Below, piece by piece: positions 1-12,449 of a DNA stretch of 64,000 bases (position 1 is the stretch's first letter; each line of letters opens with the position of its first letter). This DNA is from Trema orientale (taxonomy: Eukaryota; Streptophyta; Magnoliopsida; Rosales; Cannabaceae), in the NCBI GenBank assembly GCA_002914845.1, contig JXTC01000278.1:195577-259576 (forward strand), written 5' to 3'. The translations under genes and the position numbers were made by a program. The notes beneath the pieces were generated by a model that saw nothing but the letters and a program-made list of their open reading frames with translations, ran no database searches and was not told where the DNA came from.

Positions 1-1526
1 TTTTGTAAAAGTACTAAAAAGTCATCCTAACTTGCAAGCAAGATTACGATTTTAGCCCATGTTTCTACTATTTTTTATTATTAAATTAGTTTGTTTTTAC
101 TTTTTTGTCCCTTTATTGTACTTTTTACTACTTTGGAGGGTTTTGTCATTTAGCAAAACTGGTTAAGAAAATTGGACGTAGGACTTTAACTTTTTTGTCT
201 TTTTGTGAGGCATCAAGTCCCACAAAAATACAATGAGGAATTGAATAATTAGCCTGTTTTAATTTCTTTTTTTGCTTTTCTGTTTCTTTTTTAATCTTCA
301 TTTTTTTCATTAAATTTTTTAGAATTATTTATTTCACTTATCATTCTTTTATTTTTTTAACAATTAAATATTATAAATTAAACCTTTAAAATTATTTATT
401 CCCCTTATCATTCTTTATTTTTTTAACAATTAAATATTAAAAAACGAAAAATTTATAACAATTTTTTTTTGGGTAAAAAAAGCTTGTAGTGATAAGAAAT
501 TATATTGTTAGCATTAAAAATAAGTTTGTGAACTAGTACCTATATTTGATGACTATAGTGAATGATGTGTTATCAAGCTAATTATTTTGGCAAAAGAATC
601 TTGATTTATATTTTTTCTCTACGACTTTTGATTTATAGTTGATCTTCTAAGTGGCCATACTTGGTTATTGTCAATCACGCACTGTGTTACTCATGGTACG
701 TATTTTTGAGAAGTGTTGGAGGATGTTTCATAAGGCAATGTTTGGGAAGAAAAACAAAATAGTGAAAAAAAAATCTAACACATTACCATAGGTATCTCTC
801 GAGATTACTTATAGTATCCGAAAAATATATTATAGATATCTCACACTCTAGTTCTCTATTCAATATCAAGTTTTTTTCCTTTTTTTTTTTTTTAAAGGGC
901 TAACTTTGGTGACTTACCTATGCCCACTTAGATATCGATGATTTCCCACTTGGATACCGACGATACACAAGGCCAATAATTTCAAAAATAACTACGTGTA
1001 ACAAGAAATTCTACCACAAGAAAAATCAAATTCAATCCAAACTGATGAAAGCCAATATGATTAATGGAAAACATGGCCTCCAGTTATTTAACGTCATACC
1101 CTATAGGTCATTTCCCACAAGGGTACCAAAGCAGGCCTTTACATAGCGTCTTCAAATTTGAAAAACAACATTAACAAGAGCATGAAAATAGTCACGACAT
1201 GGCATTTAAGAAAGTCTAGCCCAACAATTAGAAGACATATAGCAAGCAATTTGAAAGAACAACAAATTCCACGATATTGCTAGTTACTTCTGAATATCAC
1301 AAAATCTTCCGCTCTAACACCATTAGAACTATATCTTTAGGCCAACCCAACCTCACTCCCAAAAGCAAAAGAACGAATCCAACAGAAATAATTTCTTCTC
1401 GGGTTTTAACTTGTTTGACATTCATCTTTCATCTTTCATTGAAAGTAGGTGTCAATTGGTCGATTTTGCTTTGTCCAGCTTTGTAATATCTTTCCAACTG
1501 TAAGATTTGCGGTACTCTCTCCATTA
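1..1526. other. AT-rich intergenic sequence
   Basis: No supportable gene. Short open frames here (for example 1277-1486) have no recognisable domain or gene context. The only clear structure is an imperfect tandem duplication with a ~67-bp period at 323-440, in which a stretch starting AATTATTTATT and ending with AACAATTAAATATTA occurs twice. Confidence 0.6.
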
Positions 1527-1815
1527 ATAATCAACTAAAATAAATGCATTGTTCACAATATAGAAGTGTCTTACTCTTATTCCCAAGTCCCTTACTTTAA
1601 ACTCGGATTAGTTGCAATCGAAGAATATATGATTTAAGAGAGGAATTAATATTCTGTTCTAGAACTAGAAACATAATTGATAAAGTTAATTCACCATATG
1701 ACAAAGTGACTTTTTACCATTTGTTTGAAAGGGAGCTTTATATTCATGTAACAGAAACAGAGTGGCCATAGCTCCAGCTACACATCCTGATCAATTTAAG
1801 ATCATCAAACAAAAA
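1527..1815. repeat. Direct repeat, copy 1 (uninterrupted)
   Basis: This ~290-bp stretch is repeated at 2007-2567 in the same orientation. Landmarks shared by both are AAATAAATGC near the start, AGTTGCAATC in the middle, and a long well-matched end beginning GTTAATTCACCATATGAC and finishing at GATCATCAAACAA. This copy lacks the 270-bp insertion seen in copy 2, so it represents the empty site. It lies downstream of the NLR gene, which is on the minus strand. Confidence 0.8.
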
Positions 1816-2006
1816 AAATTAGAAAGAAATATCAAGGATAATATACATCTGACGCTTACTAGATTGAATCCTAGTCCTATTAGGATTGCTTTAAAGTAAA
1901 GGCACGTTCAACAGAAAGATTTGTTGTACTTCACTAATATAATTGGAGAGTCAATCTGCCAAAAGCACAACAAATCAGCTTAATCAAAATTCCCCCCTCC
2001 CCAACA

Positions 2007-2567
2007 CTAAAATAAATGCCTAGTTCACACTATAGATGTGCCTAACTGTTGTTCCAAAGTTCCTAGGCTCCTTTTGGAACTTGAATTTTTGGAGGAAAAG
2101 AAAAAAAATTTCTAGAGATTCTATTTTCTATTATTTAGATTGAAACAAAAAATAATAAATTTTTTTTTTCAAAAAAAATAAAAATTAGATTTGATGTTAT
2201 TTTTTAGTATATAGAATGTTGACAAATTAATTAGTAAAACCAAGAGTATGAAAATAAAGTTCTATAAATTTTGAGGAAAAATATTTTCCTCTTTCTTTTT
2301 TCATAATTTTTTCCTTGCAGGTTCCAAACGGAGCATTAAACTCAGACTAGTTGCAATCAAAGAAGATATGACTAAATAGATGAATTAATATTCTGTTATC
2401 TGTACTAGAACTAGAACTAGAACTATAACAATATAAGTTAATTCACCATATGACAAAGGGACTTTTTACCACTTGTTTGAAAGGGAGCTTTATATTCATG
2501 TAACAGAAAGAGAGTGGCCATAGCTCCAGCTACACATCCTGATCAATTTAAGATCATCAAACAATAA
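2007..2567. repeat. Direct repeat, copy 2 (interrupted by a MITE)
   Basis: Second copy of the repeat at 1527-1815. It is collinear from AAATAAATGCCTAGTTCAC to GATCATCAAACAA, with an insertion at about 2066-2335 that copy 1 lacks. Outside the insertion the two match closely, especially over the last ~130 bp. Confidence 0.8.
2066..2335. mobile_element. MITE with GGCTCC(G/T)TTTGGAAC termini
   Basis: About 270 bp, bounded by GGCTCCTTTTGGAAC on the left and GTTCCAAACGGAGC on the right, which are near-perfect inverted repeats. It is absent from the sister repeat at 1527-1815. The flanks read CTA and TTA, which could be a 3-bp TTA-like target duplication of the Tourist/PIF type, but that is weak. 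The same family occurs at 61121-61382 inside an intron of the transporter gene. No coding capacity. Confidence 0.7.
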
Positions 2568-2697
2568 AATATATTTAGAAAAATCAAGGATAAAATATCC
2601 GGCTGATGTTCTTTGCCAAGTTTCTATTTCTTTTTATTTAATTTTTGAAACATATATATTTACACAAATGAGAATAACAATTAGACAATGAATAAAT

Positions 2698-5600
2698 TCA
2701 ACGTACCATTTCATAAGCGAATAACTGTACTAATCCCGAGTTTGAATCGTCTTCCTCCCAAAGTTTTCTAATGGTTGTGTTGACATTGGTATCCCAAAGT
2801 CCTCGTGCACCATTGATTCCTTTCAACGAGGAGGTGCTTATAATTCCATGAGAGAAAGTCCTCATCTCAGGGCATCGATTCACATATAATTTTTCCAAAC
2901 TTGGGAAACTTATAGCATTATTTCCTGAGTAGAAGCTTTTGAGATTGGGTAAATCACAAAGTTCTAATATCTCCAATGACCTGAATACCAACTCGTCCTT
3001 CTCTTCATCATTATTAATTATCTCCGTCATTCGTTTGCATTTTCTAATTAGCATTTCTTTGAGACGTACCAGACTTGTAGCTGTTGATGAAGCCAATAAA
3101 TATGTCAGTCCATGGCATTGTGATACGTGCAGAGTTTCCAAATTGTGGAAGGACATACAGGACGGAGCAAAGCTCTGTAATCTGCTACAATTTTGAAGGT
3201 GCAGAGTGTGTAAAGTTGGGAAGGCAATTGTATTTGATGGGTCCCCAAACAGATGCCTCAGCATATGAAAATCGTACAAACGTAGCTCCTTTAAACATGC
3301 GCTCATCGGTTGTTGTTGTTGTGGTTGTTGATGTTGCCATAATATTCCGTCCGGAAAGAAACCTCTCAATTCAAGTTTCTCAATATTCTGATATCTCTCG
3401 AGGAATTTGAAATTTAGAGCGATTGGTTTATCATGAGTTATCCCTTCACCCAACCGATTAATGCATGTCAATCGTGTCAGGCTGGGGAAAATAACCTACG
3501 AAACAATCAGAAAAGTTTGGTATATTAATGCGCATAATAGGATTAGAATCACAGTTATCGAAAGCAATTAAATTGTCCACTATAACAAAAAGGGTGCGTC
3601 TACAGTAGGGGCGCCCCTACGTAGGGCCATGTCTATTCACCGTTGGATGAGAATCTGTATATAAATAGATTCTCCATAGATTCCCGTTATTCCCCACAGA
3701 TTCTCATCCAACGATAATTAAGGCATGACCCTACGTAAGGACGCCCCTACCATAGCCATCCCCTAACAAAAAAACCAATTAAATTGGATATATATACAGA
3801 ATTTCCAACGAGGTCAGGTCATCATCACAAGTAATATTAGGATATTAAATAATAAAATATGCCCAAAAAGATTAATGACGGTCACTAAAATCGTGTCACC
3901 TTTACCAAATATAAGTCATTTTGATCCTATCCCTATTATTGTTAACGGAAGTGTATCGAATAAATGCAAATGTTTCCCTCTCTCATATAGTCAGAAAGAG
4001 AAATTTTTTAGATCACTTTACCTTTATTGTCTGTTTAATTCACAATTGAAAATGATAATAAAATATATAATCTCTAACATTAAAGCTATTTAAAAGCTAA
4101 GTTTGGAATAATTCTGTAATATCTAAGGGAGGCAATGCGGCTGGAAGAAGGGAATGACAGGATTCAAAAAGAAAAAAGGAAACGAAATCAGTTACCTTTT
4201 CATTGAAGGGAGGAAGCTGATTTTCAACTGATGGTACTCGTATAGGCATGACAAATGTCTTGAGTTCAGGACAATCTTCCATACGCAGTTCTTTTAAAGA
4301 TGGGAATTCGATGCTTGAATCTGCTGCACAGAACCTTTTGAGGGCTTGAAGGTCCCTAAGTTCAAGAAATTCTAATTTAGGGAACACTACAATCTTTTCC
4401 AACCGAATTCCTTCTTCTTTCTTTGGGAGTAAAATGTCTTCTATGGTCTTGCATTCAAGGACTTCCAATCTTTTCAAGTTTGCAAGGATTTCAGCCATAA
4501 CAAAAGGGAATAGATACTTTAGACTATCGCATCCTATTACTTTTAATTCTGTTAAGTTTTGCATGGAAGAATTTATTAGAAGCTCATTTGGCCACATCTT
4601 TTCTACATTCACTTGTCGCACGAGCAACTCCTCCAAGTAAGGAAATGAGACCTGCAAAAGCAATTTTAATTACACCAACATTACTTGAAAATAAATCATT
4701 ATCAAAACTTAAGAAATATGTGTTTTAGATTCTCGTAATCAGTTACGAGATGTAATATAATAAAAGTTTAGCAATCAAATATCTTGTTAGAAATAAAAAT
4801 TCCTATTCTACGAAGGAAAAATGTATACTACGTCATTTTCATGGAAGATTCTACGATAGAGAATCTCTTATTGCCTTTAACCGTAGGGCTCAAATTGATG
4901 ATCAAGATTGAATGACAAGGGTGATCAGGATAAGATCCACGGTCACTAGAAATTTCAAGCAAAAAAAAAAAAAAAAAAAAAAAAAGAAAGAAGCTGCACT
5001 AGAAATTTAGCCCATTTTCAAGATTTCAATTTAAAAAAAAAGAAAAAGAAAAAGAAAAAAAACCAAACCATTCATTTCCATATTCTCCTTTATATGGTGT
5101 TGGCTTGGGTTTTTTTTTTAGTAAGATTTATTTAAGATAAAAAATTGAATGAACAATTTAATTTCTACCGTAAACACATAATTTACTTTATATTGTCTTT
5201 TGTCTACATACAAACGAAGGGGCTTATAGAAATATGACCAAATTTTGGACTCAATTTCAGTAAATGTCCCTTTGTCAAATGTTATAGCAAAATGTCCGAT
5301 ATACATGCTTATATACCAAGTGTAAAATTTTATATACCAAGTACAAAAAATTATACACCCAGTGCATTTCAGTACAGTAACTAAAATTGATAGATATGTG
5401 TATTTACCAAGTTTAAAAATATATATACATGGACATTTAGCTATAAAATTTTAAAAGTGGACATCTACTTAATCAAATTTAAAATTTTGGTCATCCACCT
5501 AAATTTGTCACAAAAATTTTGATCAACCACGTAAATTTTTAACCCTCAATTTAATGGAGTAGAATATATAGTAGTGTTTTGGGAGCACTACTGTATAATT

Positions 5601-8600
5601 ACCACTATTGGCTCAGTACTTTAGTGAAAAATTAATTATCACAATTTCTAGCTGAAATTGAAGTGGAATCGAAAGGAACCAAAAAAAAAAAAAAAAAAAT
5701 AGAGAATGAAAATAGGGTTTATAAAGCTTAAATATCCAAAAATAATGTATTAATTGCAGTTTTATTAAAAAATTTGAGAATTTTTAGATTAGTTTTTAAT
5801 AATTTAAGTTATCTTACTTTTATTTTGAATTTGATGTTAAATAGTTAGGCTTAATTTTATTTAAGTATTTAGTTATTTAAATACTGATAATTATTGAGGA
5901 AATTAGGAAATACACGGTCTTCAGAAAAAAAAAAATCAAATATACGGTGCTCCTAATTATAATACTTTCATACAATACTTTTTTGAGAAATACTGTATTT
6001 TCTCCTATATTTCTGTATGCATTCCTCTCCTCTCTCCCTCAAACCTATCTTGCTTTCAAATTCGTAGGAGGAGCAACTCGAAATCATTGCTCCTTCAGTC
6101 GGCACCGTTGACGATGAGACTGTCGTGGGGCAAATCCCTAGCTTTCGATGATGACGTTGTCACGGTTGCTGAGCAAGTATCTCTCTGTAAAACTTTTCTT
6201 CTCCATTTTATATTTAATTATGTTCTTTGTTCAATTGTCTTTTTTTATTGCCAATTTTATTGTTTTCTCTGATTTTAGATTAGATCATTTTTTTAGCTTA
6301 ATTCAATGACTAGATTTGTTTTTTTAAAAAAGGAAAAAGCTTAATTTAAAGATTATATATATACCCTCTAATTATAAGATATTTATCTCGAACTCATTAA
6401 CATTGTTATAATATTAATCGCCCTTGAAAATAGTTTTAGAAAGAGGGGCTTACAAAAGTTGATACATCAACTAATTGTTTATTGTGTTTCTTAACAATTT
6501 TATTAAAGCTTAACATGTATTTATTCATGTGTATGATTAATCATATAGGAATGTTATGCCATAATCCTATAGGTATTTATTTTTTTACCTATCTATAGTA
6601 AACTTTTTTAGTGTTAAAATCATTATCCAATGCCTACCATAATTTGAGTAGTTGGGAAAAAATAACAAAAATAAATATACATTATTTAATATTTTTTTCT
6701 CTCTACCTTTTACTATAGAAAGATGCACGTGATAAATTTTAATTTGAGCAAAACAATACCGTAGATATATAAAAAAATAGCTACTGGATTGGTGCCCTAT
6801 ATATATGTGCTATGTTGCATTCATTTATGTACCAAATTAATATTTAACTTATAAACATTTATTTTAAAACTAAGGACACATTCGTTAAAGTACCATTAAT
6901 TCTGTTCTAGTCCAACCAAACACAATCCTCATTCATGGATTTGTTTCCAGTGCATTAACCAAATAAAATACTTTCCTTTTTTATTCTATTTCTCTTTCCA
7001 TTCTTATTATTATTACCATCAAATTCATTCTATCCAACCAAATTGTAGCTTAGATTTAGTATACTGTATTTTATTTCAAACAAGTTTTATTTTAATTTAA
7101 CATATTTAATTAAAAGAATTAAAAATCTCAGAGAATAAGTAAATCGCGCCAGAGGAAGTGGAGACTGAGGAGCCATCTCAACCGTTGGATGAAGCACAGG
7201 CCTTACCAGACATGCACGCACAATTTATGCGAGGCAATAGGCGCATGAAAAGGCAGAAATCAGGTGGGGCCCCAGCGATATCAGCGTTGCACCTCCTTTC
7301 CTAGCGTGTTGGATCACATGCTTCGCAAGCCACGTACACTCGACTAGTACTCTAGTCAAGTTAGGCAGCATGTTGGATCACATGCTTCGCAAGCCACGTA
7401 CACTCGACTAGTACTCTAGTCAAGTTAGGCCATGCCAGCCACGTGGACACTGCCTTTTCTGTCAACCAATCAGCGTCTGAATATGTGTGAACTCATATGG
7501 TTTCACTTATAGATGATTATTCTGCCCAGATTAGATTTTGAAATAAAAAAAGAGAAAGGAAGGTAGGCAAAAAAAAAAATATGGAGTCACACAGAATAGG
7601 CGTGGCAGCGTGGGTATTTTGTCCTTGAGTCGAAAAAAATCTATAAATAGGACTTCTTAGTTATTTTTCTAGATGACTTTTGAGAGTTTTAGAGAGAGAG
7701 AGAGAGACAGAGAGAGAGAGAGAGACAGAGACAGACATACTTTGACTCAAATTCGCTTGATTTTTTTCTTTTACTCTTTACATTTAGAATCATGTTTTTC
7801 TTTGTATTAGGTATGAACTAAATTTTCTTTTCTAGAGCTGTAATGTAGTTAGATTATGATTGTTTAATATTCTTAGTTTTATTAAATTGATGTTTTATTC
7901 AAATATATAGAGTATTTCAATTTGTTTTAGTGTATGTGAGTGCCTGATCAACAATTACATGATTTAGAATTTGATTTGTGATTGAAAAATATAAATTAAA
8001 TTAGCTCTAATAGAAATACCATAAATTTAACATAGGATAGAGATATCTATGTAATTTTCTGTAGTATTTATGAATATATATTTCTTAATGAAATTTGACT
8101 TGTGCCTCACAAATAGGTTTTTCAAACCATTAGGATTGATTGAATCCAATACGGACGTAACGCAATGAAAATGAAACAAATCGGAGCTAAAACGAAGAAA
8201 TGGCGTACCCAGGAAGCCGCGACACCAGACCAGTGGAAAAGTACCACAGCGCCAAAAATGGTGTCACGGCGCTACCCTCTGTATCCTAGGTCAATAATAG
8301 ACAGCCAAGATTAACTTTTTGATGATCCAAGGGGTCCAGATACAACCTGCCTTAAGTTTGCAAGAACTATCTCTTTGAAACCCTATCTTTGGGGTTGTAA
8401 GAGGTATGTTTGGATAGAAAGAAAGAGAGAGACGTAATCATGGAAGAAGAAGAAGAAGAAGATATGCTCCAATCCTCCATTTCTTAATTTCCTCCACAAC
8501 ATCAACACCATTCTTTGTTCATACCATCTTCTCTTCATCTTTTTTGTGAGTTTTTCTTTGTATTTTCTATATTTAGAGAGTAGTATAGTTGAGAAAAAAT

Positions 8601-11600
8601 CATAGACGGAGAATTCAAGAGAGCAAGAACTAAGTTTGGAGATGGAGATTGACATCTTCCATTAACACCTTCAAACTCTTCAAAGAGGGAGAATTCTAAA
8701 ACTCTTTTCTTTTTGATATTTTATATTTCTTGAATTCGTTGTATTAAAATGTTATTGTTCTCAATTAATATTATGAAATAAATATTTCTTTTTCTAATTT
8801 TATTACGTGAACCAAAAATTTAGAATTTTCAGAGAGATATAGGAAATTTGCTTGTTTAATCAAAATTATTAATGCTATGAAAGATTAATAATTAAATTAA
8901 ATAAATTCACTATCAACATATAGAATAATAATTTGATTTAATTTTTTAGAATGTTTAAATAGAATTAATCTTTGTGAAATCGAAAACCCTAGATTAAAAC
9001 TCATTGAATTGTTATCTTTATTATTTCGCTTTGCTTTCCTTTTAATTAGTTTTTTAGTTTATTTTTATGCAATTTTTTTATTGTCTTCAAATAAAATCAG
9101 ATCGTGGGAATGATACTCATATTTGTTGCGATATCGTGTAATTGTGATTATTTTCATAATAGGTATACACATAAATTTCATGGTATCTATATATATGAAA
9201 AAGAAATCTAATTTAAAAAAGATAAAAAATGTGTTAAAAGTCATTTTCTTAATTTATTAGTAAATGAGTTTTAGAGCACGAACCCACCCTTGGTTGGTAT
9301 TCTCTGCCCCTACCCTTGTCCATCTTTAAAAAAGGACGGTCACGAATAGTGAATATGATATCCATTTTAACCATTAAATTTTAAATGGTGTGGTCTTATT
9401 TTAAATAAGATAATGATTGAAATAGATGACACATCATTAGTATAAGTTTTTTGTACAAATTTTGCGTGTCTCAATCATTACTCATATATATATATGGAGG
9501 CCTGTGCATATAGAAAGCAAAGTGTTCAAAGTTTTGAGTTATTGCATACATAAAACGTAGACCGAAGGGCCGTACCTGTTCACTGAAGATAGGCTTTGGA
9601 GAATCTGAATCTATGGATGAAGAGCCGCAAGTTGCCTCCATCTCACTCCTACAGAATTCAACGAACTTTGGTAAAAATGATAGACTCAAATGTCGTAATT
9701 CAAAAATCTCAACCTCATGCGAAGCATCATGATTCTCTCTTCCACGGCTTACTATCTCCTCCATCATCTCACATCCTTCTACTATAATATAATGAAGTCG
9801 TTTGACGACAGACAAAGGGAAGAGATTCTTCAATTTATCACAATCAATCACATAAACCTTTCTCAATTTGTTGAATGAGTCTGCTGTGAGTTTACCATGA
9901 CATATTCTTTCCAAGTTTGTTAAATCCCCAAGCTTTAGTGTCTCCAAGCTTGGAAAAGCACGACAAGGTTGAATCTGGTCCACCGAACAAACAATAAATT
10001 GAACTCCATCGTTGTTGTTATAGAAATGAAGATGCTTCAATTCAGGAAAGCCCTTTCTGTTTAAATCACAAACGACATTGCGGTTACCCATATTTGATCC
10101 GTCTAGTAATAGCACTTCAGACCCATTCATCAACAATTCAAGACCAGACTCGATTAATTGACTGCTTTGATTGAACTTTAGGGTCAATGACCTTGACATT
10201 TCGTATTCTAAAGAAATGAAGTCCAGCGGACTTCCAATATAGTCCTTCCATCCGACCAATGTTCCAATAGATATTCTGTATCTGACCAATGTTCCAATAG
10301 ATATTCTACTAAACAATTCTCTTGGTAAAATATTTGCATTATCTACAGTTAAATGTAGAACAGTCAGCCGCTGCAGATTCTTGAGCTCCATAAGACTGGC
10401 ATTCCTTCTTTCATTAATACCCTCTTCTTCAACCTCCCATCCCTGAAACCTTTCTGCCATATACAGCTCCTCTAATCGTGTCAAATTTGAGATGACATTT
10501 GGCTCGATCACTTCAAGATTGTCACATCCTCGTAGATCTAACAACTGTAAACGAGTCAATTGCCCCAATTTTCTCGTCAATTGCTTAACAGAAGAATGTG
10601 AAAGATCCAGAATTCTTAAATTCTTTAGATCTCCAATAAGATCTGTATCTTCGAATTCACGACAACGTAGACAGAGTGTCTGGAGATTTTCAAGTAAACC
10701 GAAGGATCGCCCGAATGACTTTATATCGGTCCCATTCCAGGACAATGTTTTAAGCTCTTTACCTTCCACGAACAAATGATTTAGATTATATTTAGAGCCA
10801 TAATGAGTTGCTTTAGTCATAAAGAGTAATAGCTCCAGCTGTGGACATTCCAACCTTTCGGGATGTGGTCGAGCAGTATTATCACATGATTCACATCTAA
10901 GAATTGAGATTGCTTTTGAGTTATGGAGTTCTTTCACTTTCATGTGATCTTCCAACTCATCAAACATAATGCTACGCATGCCATGCTCTTCTGAGGCAAT
11001 TAAAATGGCAACATCACGAATAATATCATGCATTTTAACAGTACCATAAAATTTGCCATCTAACAGCAAACAACGAGCTTTTAGCCTTTCGACCAATGAA
11101 TCCACCCCCGTTCTTGCCTCTTCCAGTGTATGGACGTTGCGTAACAGGCCCCACCCCACACAATATCTCGTCAATTCCTCGATGAATATGTTCTTATCTT
11201 CTTCATACAGACTACACAGCAACAATAACGACTTTTCCTCTTTCCTTTTTACAAAATCATAGCTCAGCTTTATACTCTTGTATACTTTGTCTGACATTCC
11301 TTCGATGCCTCTTAAGTCAGAACTTCTTAATTGCTGCAAGGCATCCTTCCAAACGGATAAGCCTCTGTCTTTTAATGCATATGCAACTGTAATAATCGCA
11401 AGTGGTAAGCCTCCACATTCTCCGATAATATCAGTTGCCAATGGTCCAAAATCCGGTTGTTCAACCAATTTATTATCACCCACAATTTGATTGAACAAAC
11501 TCCTTTCTTCTTCGGGTCTTAAAACATCAACTTCGAAACACTTCCCAACTTTCATATAACTTTGCACACGATTTAAATCTCTATAGGTCAACAGTACTTT

Positions 11601-12449
11601 GCATCCCAGCGGGTCACGCTCAAAATCAATTCCGACGACCTCTATCAGATCCAGTCTCTCCCATATATCATCCAAAATTATGAGAATCTTCTTCTTTGCC
11701 TCCTTCAAATGACTCTGTAGCCGATGTGCCCTTTCATGTCTGTTCTGCACCTCCCCAAAACTTAAATGAAGCTTATCCGCAATGTCTTGTTGAATAATGT
11801 GAACATTTGGATTCTGGGAAATCGTAGTAATAACCACCTCACTGAATAACTTTTCTTTTGTGGCTTGCCTGACGACCTCATAAGCAAGCATGGTTTTGCC
11901 GATGCCACCCATGCCGCACACTCCAATCTTTGTAATCCCAGGATCTCTCAGCGCAGCCATAATTCCCTCCAAGATTTTCTTTCTTGATGCAAAAGCCATG
12001 TAATCGCCTACATTTTTAACAGGACCCTGCAGAGCAGCAGGTTCCGAAACCCGATCAATTCGGCCCGCGCCTTCGATTAGATTCGCAAGATCCTCTGCCA
12101 GCTCCTTTGCTCTCTTGCTCAGCCGATGCCGTGACACCAAATTCGGAAGGGACCCACCGAAACACCTATCGCTTGCCTGACACTCATTGTTCAGAAAATT
12201 CTCAGCTTCTCGAGATCTAGCACCTGCTGTGGTTAGCCAGGTACTAGCATCGTCTACAATCTCTTCTCCATCTCTTTTAGCAGCATCAACTCGGACCCGA
12301 AACTCCTTCTCCTTGTTCCTCAACTCTTGAATGCGATCTCTAAGGCTGCGGACGTGGCTTGTGTAGGGAAATAGGCAGCGAACTGAGTCAACGGTGTACT
12401 CGGCGAGTTTGCCCACGATTGCAGTGCCAACATTAATAAGAACCTCCAT
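2698..12449 (-). CDS. CC-NBS-LRR disease resistance protein (At4g27190/RPS2-like NLR), three exons
   Basis: Intracellular immune receptor of the coiled-coil NLR class. Exons are 12449-9576, 4651-4196 and 3495-2698 (TGA stop); both introns are GT-AG and phase 0, giving about 1375 aa. The ATG at 12449 is preferred over an in-frame ATG 22 codons upstream because MEVLINVGTAIVG is the usual family start. Visible landmarks: coiled-coil region ~25-60, P-loop GMGGIGKT 179-186, kinase-2 LIILDDIW 256-263, RNBS-B GCKVLLTYRD, GLPL 347-350, RNBS-D LLLLCSLYEED, MHD 473-475, then LRRs through exons 2 and 3. All key NB-ARC motifs are intact; the residue after GKT is M where T is common. Exon 1 has an in-frame 10-codon duplication, and exon 3 has a Gln-rich run from a GTT microsatellite. 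Intron 1 is 4.9 kb and repeat-filled, so the joining of exons 2-3 is inferred from phase and LRR fit. The stop overlaps a donor-like ATG|GTACGT, so a further exon is possible. Confidence 0.82.
3592..3763. mobile_element. Mutator-like MITE, copy A (intron 2 of the NLR)
   Basis: 172 bp with inverted termini of the form GGG..G.CTA..GTAGGGGCG, continuing to a TACGTAGGG block on both ends. It is flanked by a perfect 9-bp direct repeat TAACAAAAA at 3583-3591 and 3764-3772. A 9-bp target duplication is typical of Mutator-like elements. It is non-coding and sits in the NLR's second intron. Further copies lie at 14117, 19071, 38938 and 39146. Confidence 0.85.
6060..6180 (+). other. Exon-like fragment inside NLR intron 1, unidentified
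   Basis: A short patch of coding-like composition in AT-rich sequence: a CT-rich leader, then an open frame with ATGs at 6087 and 6114, ending at a plausible donor GAGCAA|GTATCT at about 6177. The frame would give ...SLAFDDDVVTVAEQ. I do not recognise the family and see no second exon. It could be a captured first-exon fragment carried by a transposon, or chance. Confidence 0.25.
7140..7760. mobile_element. Possible solo LTR or non-autonomous element with internal direct repeat
   Basis: GC-richer than its surroundings. It contains a perfect 60-bp direct repeat (7307-7366 and 7371-7430, 64-bp period). Further on are a TATA-like box CTATAAATAG and a GAGAGACAGAGAGA leader, the layout of a retroelement promoter. 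No terminal repeats or target duplication could be fixed by eye, so the class is inferred. Confidence 0.35.
8090..9180 (+). mobile_element. Degenerate gypsy-type LTR / leader remnant
   Basis: The region carries features I associate with plant Ty3/gypsy LTR and leader sequence: a GC-richer block at 8150-8340 and a purine-rich leader at 8400-8460. At its end is a run at about 9100-9145, GTGGGAATGATACTC followed by GATATCGTGTAATTG, resembling the sequence just inside Tat/Ogre-like elements. No gag or pol coding and no paired LTR were found. Confidence 0.4.
10254..10313 (-). repeat. In-frame 30-bp tandem duplication in NLR exon 1
   Basis: The 24-bp block starting GACCAATGTTCC occurs at 10254 and again at 10284, a 30-bp period. 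In the protein this doubles a 10-residue unit, RYRISIGTLV-like, near the start of the LRR region. Because it is a multiple of three it keeps the frame open. Confidence 0.85.

Larger units (their letters stand above)
4652..9575 (-). other. 4.9-kb intron 1 of the NLR gene, repeat-filled
   Basis: Between donor CAG|GTACGG (exon ends at 9576) and acceptor TTTTGCAG| (exon resumes at 4651). Contents: poly-A and A/G runs at about 4960-5060; an exon-like GC-richer patch at 6060-6180; a direct repeat at 7307-7430; a TATA-like CTATAAATAG at about 7640 followed by a GA-rich run; and a probable LTR-retroelement remnant at about 8090-9180. No intact host gene seen inside. Confidence 0.65.

Noticed and set aside
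8383..8655. 90-codon minus-strand frame
   Set aside because: Low complexity, read across a purine-rich leader of a probable retroelement remnant.
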